Shown here: positions 57,141-64,000 of the stretch, one piece after another | Numbering within the stretch: the stretch's first letter is position 1 | Layout: each line of letters begins with the position of its first letter | Assembly: GCF_017569925.1 (NCBI RefSeq) | Contig: NZ_CP050854.1 | Location: 4,588,001 to 4,652,000 of the forward strand | Reading direction: 5' to 3' | DNA length: 64,000 nucleotides | Source of the DNA: Brenneria izadpanahii | Lineage (GTDB): Bacteria > Pseudomonadota > Gammaproteobacteria > Enterobacterales > Enterobacteriaceae | Translations under genes and position numbers: made by a program | The notes under the pieces: generated by a model | What the model was told of the DNA's origin: nothing | Databases searched by the model: none | What the model saw: only the letters and a program-made list of their open reading frames with translations

Positions 57141-57656
57141 ATGACAATGGATTCAACCAATCAGGACAAACTACTTGCCCAGGCTGAACAGATTTGTCAG
57201 CACCGTGGCGTACGCCTGACAACGCAACGGCAGGAAGTTCTGCGGCTGATGGCTCAACAGACCGGCGCCATCAGCGCATACGACCTGCTCGATCTATTAC
57301 GGGTATCTGAACCTCAGGCGAAACCGCCGACGGTGTACCGCGCGTTGGATTTCCTGCTGGAGCAGGGATTTATCCATCGGGTGGAATCAACCAACAGCTA
57401 TGTGCTTTGCCACCACATCGAGGATCACAGCCATACTTCGGCGCTGTTTATCTGCGATCGTTGCGGCCAGGTCACCGAACGTCAAACAGAAGGTGTGGAA
57501 GAGACGCTGCGTCAGTTAGCCCAACAGGCGGGATTCACCCTGCGTCACAGCATTATTGAGGCTCACGGATTTTGCGAGGACTGCCAGGAAGTGGCATCCT
57601 GCAAACAACCCGACCACTGCGATCACGACCATACCATTCCCATTAAAAAACGCTGA
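57141..57656 (+). CDS. zur: Zinc uptake regulator Zur
   Basis: 171 residues, Fur family. DNA-binding domain about 1 to 85 (QHRGVRLTTQRQEVLRLM; PPTVYRALDFLLEQGFIHRVES), metal sites in ICDRCGQVTE and FCEDCQEVASCKQ. Represses zinc import genes. In E. coli zur follows the dinF/yjbJ cluster; here it follows yhaK, and dinF is missing from the path to lexA. Confidence 0.93.
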   Translation: MTMDSTNQDKLLAQAEQICQHRGVRLTTQRQEVLRLMAQQTGAISAYDLLDLLRVSEPQAKPPTVYRALDFLLEQGFIHRVESTNSYVLCHHIEDHSHTSALFICDRCGQVTERQTEGVEETLRQLAQQAGFTLRHSIIEAHGFCEDCQEVASCKQPDHCDHDHTIPIKKR

Positions 57657-58419
57657 CGCAATTTAAGATAAGGATGGGATGGGAACATCCGTTGTTCCCG
57701 GTTATACCGCTGAAACCGGAGTTTTGCAGTCAGAAAGAAAATAAACCGCTCGTCTCTTTCCAAACCTGCATGACTGTCATCGCCACAAGAATACGGCAAA
57801 TGGTTAACACCTCGACACAGGAACCCATTATCCGAACTTGCGCGTGTCAGCGTTACCGATTAGCAGCCGTCGTTATCTTGCTTGCCCATACCTTACTTCT
57901 ACTTCTTCTTTTTTAGCCGGTTATTTTGACGATCACCGCATATCAAGGGGTTCATCGCCGTCCGGCCGCTCATCATCCCACGAAAGCGCCATTCGCCCGC
58001 CCGTTCGGGCGTTCCCTCTGTTTTTAGTTTCTACTCTGACTCGCGCTTTATTCATAGCAAATATCGCCATATAAAGTGAATTATCGCACTATCGGCAAAA
58101 ACCGCTAATAAAATAAAAAAATATCAACGTGAAAAACAAACTTACCTTAATATTCACGGCGGAAAATAGTTTCACTTTAATATTTAAATATACATTCAAG
58201 CGCCATCATTAATAATTCAATTGAGAAATATAATATTTAGAATTTAATGGAAAAAGCAGGAATGGCGCCACAAATCGGATAGAGGGAAATGCAACAAAAT
58301 GCATCAATGATATCCGACACGAATGAAAGAGATAATCAATATCGCCCCAAATATGAGGCGAATATTAAACCCGAATAACCGCTTAGCCAGATGGACGCCA
58401 GGCTTTCAACGCGCCGACA
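57657..58419. other. Long gene-poor gap between zur and lexA
   Basis: 763 nt. A frame at 57674 to 57916 ends in a hydrophobic run but lacks support. 58080 to 58370 is AT-rich without coding pattern. dinF and yjbJ, which separate lexA and zur in E. coli, are absent. Confidence 0.5.
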
Positions 58420-59028
58420 TCAACTCCAGTCGCCGTTGCGAATAACGCCGACGGCCAGTCCCTCAATAGAGAAACTCTGTTGACGCAGATCGACGACAAT
58501 AGGCGCGAACTCTTCATTTTCAGCCAGAAGATGAACGGTGTTACCCTGTTTTTTCAATCGCTTGACTGTTACTTCATCTTCGATGCGGGCCACTACGACC
58601 TGCCCGTTATGCACATCCTGCGTTTTATGCACAGCCAGTAAATCGCCATCCATAATACCAATGTCTTTCATCGACATCCCGCTAACGCGCAACAGGAAAT
58701 CGGCGCTGGGTTTGAACATTGACGGATCGACCTGATAATGACATTCAATATGCTGCTGAGCTAAAAGCGGTTCGCCTGCCGCTACGCGGCCAATCAACGG
58801 AATGCCAGCCTCTTCTTCCATCAACAGACGAATACCGCGCGATGCGCCGGAAACAATTTCAATCACGCCTTTACGCGCCAACGCCTTCAAATGCTCTTCC
58901 GCGGCATTCGGTGAACGGAACCCCAGCTGTTGGGCAATTTCCGCCCGCGTTGGCGGCATACCGGTTTGCGCTAGATGATCGCGGATCAGGTCGTAAACCT
59001 GCTGCTGCCTGGCTGTTAATGCTTTCAT
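58420..59028 (-). CDS. lexA: LexA repressor
   Basis: 202 residues, as in E. coli. Winged helix about 1 to 70 ([32 protein letters not shown]), cleavage site in RVAAGEP (Ala84-Gly85), catalytic Ser119 in SGMSMKD and Lys156 in TVKRLKK. Represses the SOS genes, itself (two boxes upstream) and very likely the two prophage promoters found here. Confidence 0.97.
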   Translation of the reverse strand: MKALTARQQQVYDLIRDHLAQTGMPPTRAEIAQQLGFRSPNAAEEHLKALARKGVIEIVSGASRGIRLLMEEEAGIPLIGRVAAGEPLLAQQHIECHYQVDPSMFKPSADFLLRVSGMSMKDIGIMDGDLLAVHKTQDVHNGQVVVARIEDEVTVKRLKKQGNTVHLLAENEEFAPIVVDLRQQSFSIEGLAVGVIRNGDWS

Positions 59029-59036
59029 TCCGCCCC

Positions 59037-59073
59037 CTGGTTGTTTATACAGTTTTGCTGTGAGTATATACAG
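59037..59073 (-). promoter_or_regulatory. Two LexA boxes in the lexA promoter
   Basis: Minus strand: CTGTATATACTCACAG (59073 to 59058) and CTGTATAAACAACCAG (59052 to 59037), both CTG-N10-CAG, spaced 21 nt apart as in E. coli lexA. Confidence 0.92.
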
Positions 59074-59136
59074 CTAATTGCCAATTGGGAACCAGGATGT
59101 GAGTAAACCGCGGTTTTTATTAATTTCTGGAAGCCT

Positions 59137-59502
59137 TCACGCAAAATACTGCCAGAGAATGCTGCCCCAGACGACGGCCGCCAGCAAAATAGCGACGAAC
59201 ACCGCCGCCGAACCAATGTCCTTTGCGCGGCCGGATAATTCATGATGTTCAAGACCGACACGATCGACTATCGCTTCAATCGCGCTGTTTACCAGTTCAA
59301 ATAGCATGATCAACACGATTGCCCCGATAAGCAGCAATTTTTCCACTAAGGTTACAGGTAACAGATAGGCGATGATCGCCCCAATAACGGTCAGCAGAAT
59401 TTCCTGGCGGAATGCCGCTTCATGTCGCCATGCCTGCTTCAACCCCTGAAGGGAATACCCAGTTGCTTTGATTATCCGGGCTATCCCCGTTGCTTTCTTC
59501 AT
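59137..59502 (-). CDS. dgkA: Diacylglycerol kinase
   Basis: 121 residues, three membrane helices. Conserved EAAFRQE (about 28) and [35 protein letters not shown] (about 70 to 105) hold the catalytic Glu residues. Recycles diacylglycerol from membrane-derived oligosaccharide synthesis. Divergent from plsB as in E. coli. Confidence 0.96.
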   Translation of the reverse strand: MKKATGIARIIKATGYSLQGLKQAWRHEAAFRQEILLTVIGAIIAYLLPVTLVEKLLLIGAIVLIMLFELVNSAIEAIVDRVGLEHHELSGRAKDIGSAAVFVAILLAAVVWGSILWQYFA

Positions 59503-59629
59503 CTATCCTCCATTATTTATCAGCGCTCGCTCACGTTTTAACGCATTTCCGTTGTCTTATCACAACAGATCTCCAGCGCAGTTTCTGGTATCCTTGCGAC
59601 GCATTGCTAACAAGAGGCTTCAAGTTGTT

Positions 59630-62095
59630 ATGTCAGGTTGGCGTAAAATTTATTATAAACTACTGAATTTTCCACTCAAACTGTTAGTGAAAAGTAAGGT
59701 CATCCCCATAGACCCCGTAGCTGAGTTGGGGTTGGATCCCTCACGTCCGATCCTCTATGTGCTGCCTTACAATTCTCAGGCGGATTTACTGACGCTAAGG
59801 GCGAAATGCCAGGCGTTAGGTCTTCCCGATCCTCTCCAGCCGATCGATATCGGCGGAGCGCAACTACCCAGTCACGTTTTCATTAACGACGGTCCGCGGG
59901 TTTTTCGCTATTACGTACCCAAACAGGAATCGGTAAAGCTGTTTCACGACTATCTGGATCTGCACCAAAGCAATCCCGAGCTGGACGTGCAGATGGTGCC
60001 GGTATCCGTCATGTTTGGCCGCGCTCCTGGCCGCGAGGGACAAAATCAGGCAACGCCGCATCTGCGCCTGCTCAACGGCATTGAGAAATTTTTTGCCGTA
60101 CTGTGGTTGGGTCGAGACAGTTTCGTCCGTTTTTCCAGCCCGGTGTCATTACGCTATATGGCGACCGAACACGGTACCGACAAAACCATCGCGCACAAAC
60201 TCGCCCGCGTCGCCCGCATGCACTTTGCTCGCCAGCGCCTGGCGGCGGTCGGCCCGCGTCTTCCGGTACGCCAGGAGTTGTTTAATAAACTGCTTAACTC
60301 CAAAGCGATCAAAAAAGCCGTTGATGACGAAGCGCGCAGCAAAAAGCTCTCCCATGAAAGAGCGCAGCAAAATGCCATTGCTTTGATGGAAGAAATTGCC
60401 GCCGATTTCTCTTATGAAGCCATTCGCTTATCGGATCGCGTATTAGGCTGGACTTGGAACCGTCTCTATCAGGGGATCAACGTTCACAACGCCGAGCGCG
60501 TGCGGCAACTGGCGCAGGACGGGCATGAGATAGTCTACGTGCCCTGCCACCGCAGCCACATGGATTACCTGCTGTTGTCCTACGTACTCTATCACCAGGG
60601 ATTGGTTCCTCCGCACATTGCGGCCGGGATCAACCTGAATTTCTGGCCGGCCGGCCCGATCTTCCGCCGGCTGGGGGCATTCTTCATCCGCCGTACGTTT
60701 AAGGGCAACAAGCTGTATTCCACCATTTTCCGCGAATATTTGGGCGAACTGTTTACCCGCGGCTACTCCGTCGAATACTTTATGGAAGGCGGACGTTCGC
60801 GCACCGGACGTTTGCTGGAACCGAAAACCGGCACCCTGGCCATGACGATTCAGGCCATGTTGCGCGGCGGTACGCGCCCCATAACCCTGGTGCCGATCTA
60901 CGTGGGTTATGAGCACGTAATGGAAGTTGGAACCTATGCGAAAGAGCTTCGCGGCGCGACGAAAGAGAAAGAAGGCTTTATGCAGATGGTGCGCGGCTTG
61001 CGCAAGCTGCGTAATCTTGGACAAGGTTATGTGAATTTCGGCGATCCGTTGCCGTTAACCGCCTATCTGAATCAGCATGTGCCGCAATGGCGCGATGCCA
61101 TTGATCCGATTGAAGCGCAGCGGCCAAGCTGGCTAACGCCAACAGTTCAGAATGTCGCGATGGATATCATGACGCGCATCAACAACGCCGCCGCGGCGAA
61201 TGCCATGAACCTCTGCTCCACCGCATTACTGGCTTCGCGTCAGCGCGCGCTAACCAGAGAGCAGATGCATGAACAGTTGGATTGCTACCTGCAACTCCTA
61301 CGCAATGTTCCTTATCATAAAGACATCACGGCGCCTGAAAAAACGCCCGCCGAGTTGCTGGAACATGCGTTGAGCATGGATAAATTCGAGGTCGAAAAAG
61401 ACAGTATCGGCGATATCATCATCCTGCCGCGGGAGCAGGCGGTGCTGATGACCTATTACCGTAATAATATCCAACATCTGCTGATCCTGCCGTCGCTGAT
61501 CGCCAGTATGGCGATCCATCACCGCCATATAACCATGACCGAGTTGATCCGCCAGATTACGCTGATCTATCCCCTGCTCCAGGCGGAACTGTTCCTGCAT
61601 TACAGCAAAGAGGAACTGCCGGCGGTGTTATCCGCTTTGACGGAGGAACTGACGCGGCAACAGCTGCTGTCCGTCAAAGAAGAGGCGCTGTTTATCAATC
61701 CGGCGCGTATCCGTACGCTACAGCTCTTGGCGGCGGGAGTGCGCGAAACGCTGCAGCGTTATGCCATCACGCTGTCATTGCTGGGGGCAAACCCTGGCAT
61801 CAATCGTGGAACGCTGGAAAAAGAGAGCCGGAATATGGCGCAACGGCTGTCGGTTCTGCATGGCATTAATGCGCCGGAGTTCTTCGACAAAGCGGTGTTC
61901 TCTACGCTGGTCGCCACCTTGCGCAGCGAAGGTTACATCTCTGACAGCAGCGAAGCGCCTCAAAGCGATATTCTGGAGATATACAACACGCTGGGCAATT
62001 TGATCACCCCGGAGGTCAGACTGACGATTGAAAGCGCCAGTTCGCCCGCTGAAGCGGAAAGCCCGAAAACCGAGCCCATTCCTCATCAGGAGTAA
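59630..62095 (+). CDS. plsB: Glycerol-3-phosphate acyltransferase
   Basis: 821 residues from [23 protein letters not shown]; the upstream part of the frame overlaps dgkA and is untranslated. Acyltransferase motif HRSHMDYLL (about 306), [12 protein letters not shown] and [18 protein letters not shown] (about 385). Membrane-bound first enzyme of phospholipid synthesis. Length and order (lexA-dgkA-plsB-ubiA-ubiC) are those of E. coli. Confidence 0.96.
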   Translation: MSGWRKIYYKLLNFPLKLLVKSKVIPIDPVAELGLDPSRPILYVLPYNSQADLLTLRAKCQALGLPDPLQPIDIGGAQLPSHVFINDGPRVFRYYVPKQESVKLFHDYLDLHQSNPELDVQMVPVSVMFGRAPGREGQNQATPHLRLLNGIEKFFAVLWLGRDSFVRFSSPVSLRYMATEHGTDKTIAHKLARVARMHFARQRLAAVGPRLPVRQELFNKLLNSKAIKKAVDDEARSKKLSHERAQQNAIALMEEIAADFSYEAIRLSDRVLGWTWNRLYQGINVHNAERVRQLAQDGHEIVYVPCHRSHMDYLLLSYVLYHQGLVPPHIAAGINLNFWPAGPIFRRLGAFFIRRTFKGNKLYSTIFREYLGELFTRGYSVEYFMEGGRSRTGRLLEPKTGTLAMTIQAMLRGGTRPITLVPIYVGYEHVMEVGTYAKELRGATKEKEGFMQMVRGLRKLRNLGQGYVNFGDPLPLTAYLNQHVPQWRDAIDPIEAQRPSWLTPTVQNVAMDIMTRINNAAAANAMNLCSTALLASRQRALTREQMHEQLDCYLQLLRNVPYHKDITAPEKTPAELLEHALSMDKFEVEKDSIGDIIILPREQAVLMTYYRNNIQHLLILPSLIASMAIHHRHITMTELIRQITLIYPLLQAELFLHYSKEELPAVLSALTEELTRQQLLSVKEEALFINPARIRTLQLLAAGVRETLQRYAITLSLLGANPGINRGTLEKESRNMAQRLSVLHGINAPEFFDKAVFSTLVATLRSEGYISDSSEAPQSDILEIYNTLGNLITPEVRLTIESASSPAEAESPKTEPIPHQE

Positions 62096-62109
62096 ACTCC
62101 GAAAAGAAG

Positions 62110-62136
62110 AAAGGCGGCGATGATATCGCCGCCTTT
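62110..62136. terminator. Bidirectional terminator between plsB and ubiA
   Basis: Stem AAAGGCGGCGA / TCGCCGCCTTT with a short loop, between convergent genes, T-tract on plus strand. Confidence 0.8.
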
Positions 62137-62158
62137 CTTATATCTATCCGCCGCCCGT

Positions 62159-63022
62159 TTACAGGCCGAGCAGCACGCCGATAAACAGCGCCATGCCGAC
62201 ATAGTTATTATTCTTGAACGCCCGGAAACACGCGTCCCGTTCTCGTCCGGCGATCAGCGTCTGCTGATAAACAAATAGCCCGGCCGCAATCAGCAGCGCC
62301 CCGTAAAATAACGGTCCCAGCGATATCATATAGCCAAGAGCCGCCAGCAGCAGCAGCACGCCCAACTGCAGCAAGCCAATAATCAGCGTGTCAAAGCGGC
62401 CAAACAGGATAGCGGTGGATTTAACGCCGATCTTGAGATCGTCATCCCGATCGACCATCGCGTATTGGGTATCGTACGCCACCGTCCAGCAAACATAAGC
62501 CAAAAACATCATCCAGCAGGTTGCGGGCAGTGATTCGCTAACCGCCGCATAGGCCATCGGAATCGACCAGCCGAACGCCGCGCCCAGCACAAACTGCGGC
62601 AAATGGCTGACGCGCTTCATAAACGGATATATCCACGCCAGCGCCAGCCCGGCAACCGAAAGCCAGATGGTCATCTTGTTCAGCGTCAGAACCAGGCCGA
62701 ATGCCAACATAACCAGCACCACAAACAGGACTTTTGCAGACAGCTCGCTAACCATGCCGCTGGGCAGCGGACGTGAAGCCGTGCGCTTCACGTGACCGTC
62801 AAAATGGCGATCGGCATAATCGTTGATCACACAACCCGCCGCACGCATCAAAAAGACGCCGGCGACAAAAACCAGCAATGTCCACGGCTCAGGCGCGCCT
62901 CGTCCGGCCAGCCACAACGCCCACAAAGTCGGCCACAGCAACAATAGAGAACCTATCGGCTTATCAATACGCATCAACCGACAGTAAGCCAACCATTTCC
63001 CCGCTGTTACACTTCTTTCCAA
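62159..63022 (-). CDS. ubiA: 4-hydroxybenzoate octaprenyltransferase
   Basis: 287 residues, eight to nine helices. The two Asp motifs [11 protein letters not shown] (about 68) and [16 protein letters not shown] (about 190) bind Mg-prenyl diphosphate. Second step of ubiquinone synthesis. 24 nt downstream of ubiC, same operon. Confidence 0.96.
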   Translation of the reverse strand: MERSVTAGKWLAYCRLMRIDKPIGSLLLLWPTLWALWLAGRGAPEPWTLLVFVAGVFLMRAAGCVINDYADRHFDGHVKRTASRPLPSGMVSELSAKVLFVVLVMLAFGLVLTLNKMTIWLSVAGLALAWIYPFMKRVSHLPQFVLGAAFGWSIPMAYAAVSESLPATCWMMFLAYVCWTVAYDTQYAMVDRDDDLKIGVKSTAILFGRFDTLIIGLLQLGVLLLLAALGYMISLGPLFYGALLIAAGLFVYQQTLIAGRERDACFRAFKNNNYVGMALFIGVLLGL

Positions 63023-63046
63023 CGGACTAATCTCCTCAATTACCGG

Positions 63047-63568
63047 CTAGCCTTCGCGGCCATCCGTCAAATAAAGCGGTGCCTCTGATAAAAACAGCTC
63101 GGTCAACAACAGTGGATGACCAGAAAGGCACAAACGGGAACGCCGCGCCCACAACCCGTCACAGAGTCCGGTATGTATATAATCACGCGTCAAATCGTCA
63201 TGCCGAAAAAGATAACGCCCCAGGGGCTCATTACCGATTTTTGTCAGGTCGATACCGGCGCCCCCCAGCGTTTGCCGGGGAATCAAAGTGCGGCCGAATA
63301 ACCAGGGACGCCCGTCGCCATAAAGCACGACTTCACGCAGCCAATAACGGTCGCTGACGGGCAGGAGCGCCAGCTCATCGTTCAATTCCCCCGGCGGGAT
63401 AAAGCGCTCATTGCGAACGGATACCGTCAGCCGATCGCAATATCCATCAAGACGCTGCGTCATTGAATCCGTTTCCATCAGCCAGTCTTTGATGCGCCCA
63501 GGGATTATCGCGGGCGGTTCGATAAACCATTCAATCGTGTGCAGGGAAAATTGCAACCCATCAGACAT
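63047..63568 (-). CDS. ubiC: Chorismate pyruvate-lyase
   Basis: 173 residues. MTQRLDGYCDRLTVSVRNERFIPPGEL (active-site Arg about 76 in SDRYWLREVVLYGDGRPWLFGRTLIPRQTL), C-terminal LTRDYIHTGLCDGLWARRSRLCLSG. Makes 4-hydroxybenzoate for UbiA. Start could also be further in at MTQRLDG. Confidence 0.93.
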   Translation of the reverse strand: MSDGLQFSLHTIEWFIEPPAIIPGRIKDWLMETDSMTQRLDGYCDRLTVSVRNERFIPPGELNDELALLPVSDRYWLREVVLYGDGRPWLFGRTLIPRQTLGGAGIDLTKIGNEPLGRYLFRHDDLTRDYIHTGLCDGLWARRSRLCLSGHPLLLTELFLSEAPLYLTDGREG

Positions 63569-63901
63569 TATCCCTACTCCACTCAGGGGTGATTGGTAAA
63601 TAAAGTAAGCGCTTCATATTGTAGCGCAGAATAGCGCTCTGATAACACGTTCTAAACCTATGGTTACCTGATACGACAGTATTTCCTCAACTTAACCAAG
63701 GCAGTAGAAAGTCAAAAAATAGAATAAAAATCAAGGAGAAAATTAAACGGGAAACAGGGGCGGCGGCTAGAGGATGACAAAATAAAAGGCGCTGACCGGT
63801 GTTATCCATCAGTCAGCGCCTTTTGTACAGCATAGAAGAAACAGCTGTAAAGCCGGTCAAGCCGCCATCAGAACATTAGCCCTCATGACGGCGACGCCGC
63901 A
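63569..63901. other. ubiC-groL intergenic region
   Basis: 333 nt. Contains the ubiC promoter side and the groL terminator listed separately; no coding signal. Confidence 0.5.
63786..63823. terminator. Terminator downstream of groL
   Basis: Stem AAAAGGCGCTGAC / GTCAGCGCCTTTT with a 12-nt loop; T-tracts on both strands. Confidence 0.8.
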
Positions 63902-64000
63902 TTACATCATTCCACCCATACCGCCCATGCCGCCCATACCGCCGGCCGCGCCTAAATCTACCTTTTCTTCTTTCGGCAGATCGGTAACCATACATTCGGT
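63902..64000 (-). CDS. groL: Chaperonin GroEL, C-terminal end only
   Basis: The last 32 codons: [16 protein letters not shown] followed by the Gly-Gly-Met repeat tail [13 protein letters not shown] and TAA. This tail is diagnostic for GroEL. The rest runs off the right edge. GroEL is not next to ubiC in E. coli. Confidence 0.97.
   Translation of the reverse strand, partial: TECMVTDLPKEEKVDLGAAGGMGGMGGMGGMM

Noticed and set aside
57674..57916. 80-codon frame after zur with a Leu-rich end (possible leader peptide or toxin)
   Set aside because: Weak start, no recognisable neighbour to regulate, no conserved pattern visible.

Overview
The window is chromosomal DNA of a plant-associated enterobacterium of the Pectobacteriaceae, most like Brenneria. 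The evidence is a clustered uxaCBA-exuT-exuR galacturonate module, a bgl-type beta-glucoside system, a putative type III effector behind a perfect HrpL promoter, and core genes (rlmG, alx, sstT, yqjA-mzrA-yqjCDEKFG, zur, lexA, dgkA, plsB, ubiA, ubiC, groL) closest to Enterobacterales homologues. Genus is inferred from gene content and was not tested.

Region 1 (1 to about 23994) is a P2-superfamily prophage cut by the left edge. On the minus strand lie the tail and lysis genes (tail protein I, baseplate J, DUF2590, tape measure, a frameshifted tail chaperone, Rz/Rz1, M15 endolysin, holin, tube, sheath) and the head genes L, M, N, O. P, Q and an Ogr/Delta-type late activator are on the plus strand. 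The early side is 186-like: gpA, Dam, DUF2732, Fil, CII, Apl/Cox-like protein, then a divergent CI repressor. Between CI and the integrase sits an AT-rich DUF262 + HEPN pair, a likely anti-phage or toxin module expressed with the repressor. Two near-consensus LexA boxes lie in the prophage: one before a 69-aa gene at the right end and one inside the predicted int promoter. The CI has no visible self-cleavage dyad, so the SOS-controlled 69-aa protein is a candidate antirepressor. The int-proximal att site is the 3' part of a tRNA-Ile2(CAU) gene.

Region 2 (24000 to 27300) is a small accessory island. It holds decayed sequence, a Tae4-like type VI amidase with a four-helix membrane protein as possible immunity partner, a frame-broken small membrane protein, and a C58 (YopT/AvrPphB-like) cysteine protease with C154/H263/D278 downstream of a hrp box.

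Region 3 (27000 to 35320) is an aryl-beta-glucoside regulon: a 6-phospho-beta-glucosidase on the plus strand, and bglF, bglG, a LamB/BglH-type porin and a secreted DUF1593 protein on the minus strand. Three separate RAT/terminator attenuators (before the glucosidase, before bglF and before the porin) would put the transcription units under the same BglG antiterminator. CRP sites stand upstream of the glucosidase and bglF.

Region 4 (35400 to 64000) is mostly core: a CueR-type promoter driving a DUF305 copper protein, a Spy-like chaperone, rlmG, ygjR, alx with a manganese riboswitch, sstT, ygjV, uxaA-uxaB-uxaC divergent from exuT, exuR, the yqj envelope-stress cluster, yhaJ/yhaK, zur, lexA (two SOS boxes), dgkA, plsB, ubiA-ubiC and the last codons of groL. 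The yhaK-zur and ubiC-groL neighbourhoods differ from the E. coli map.
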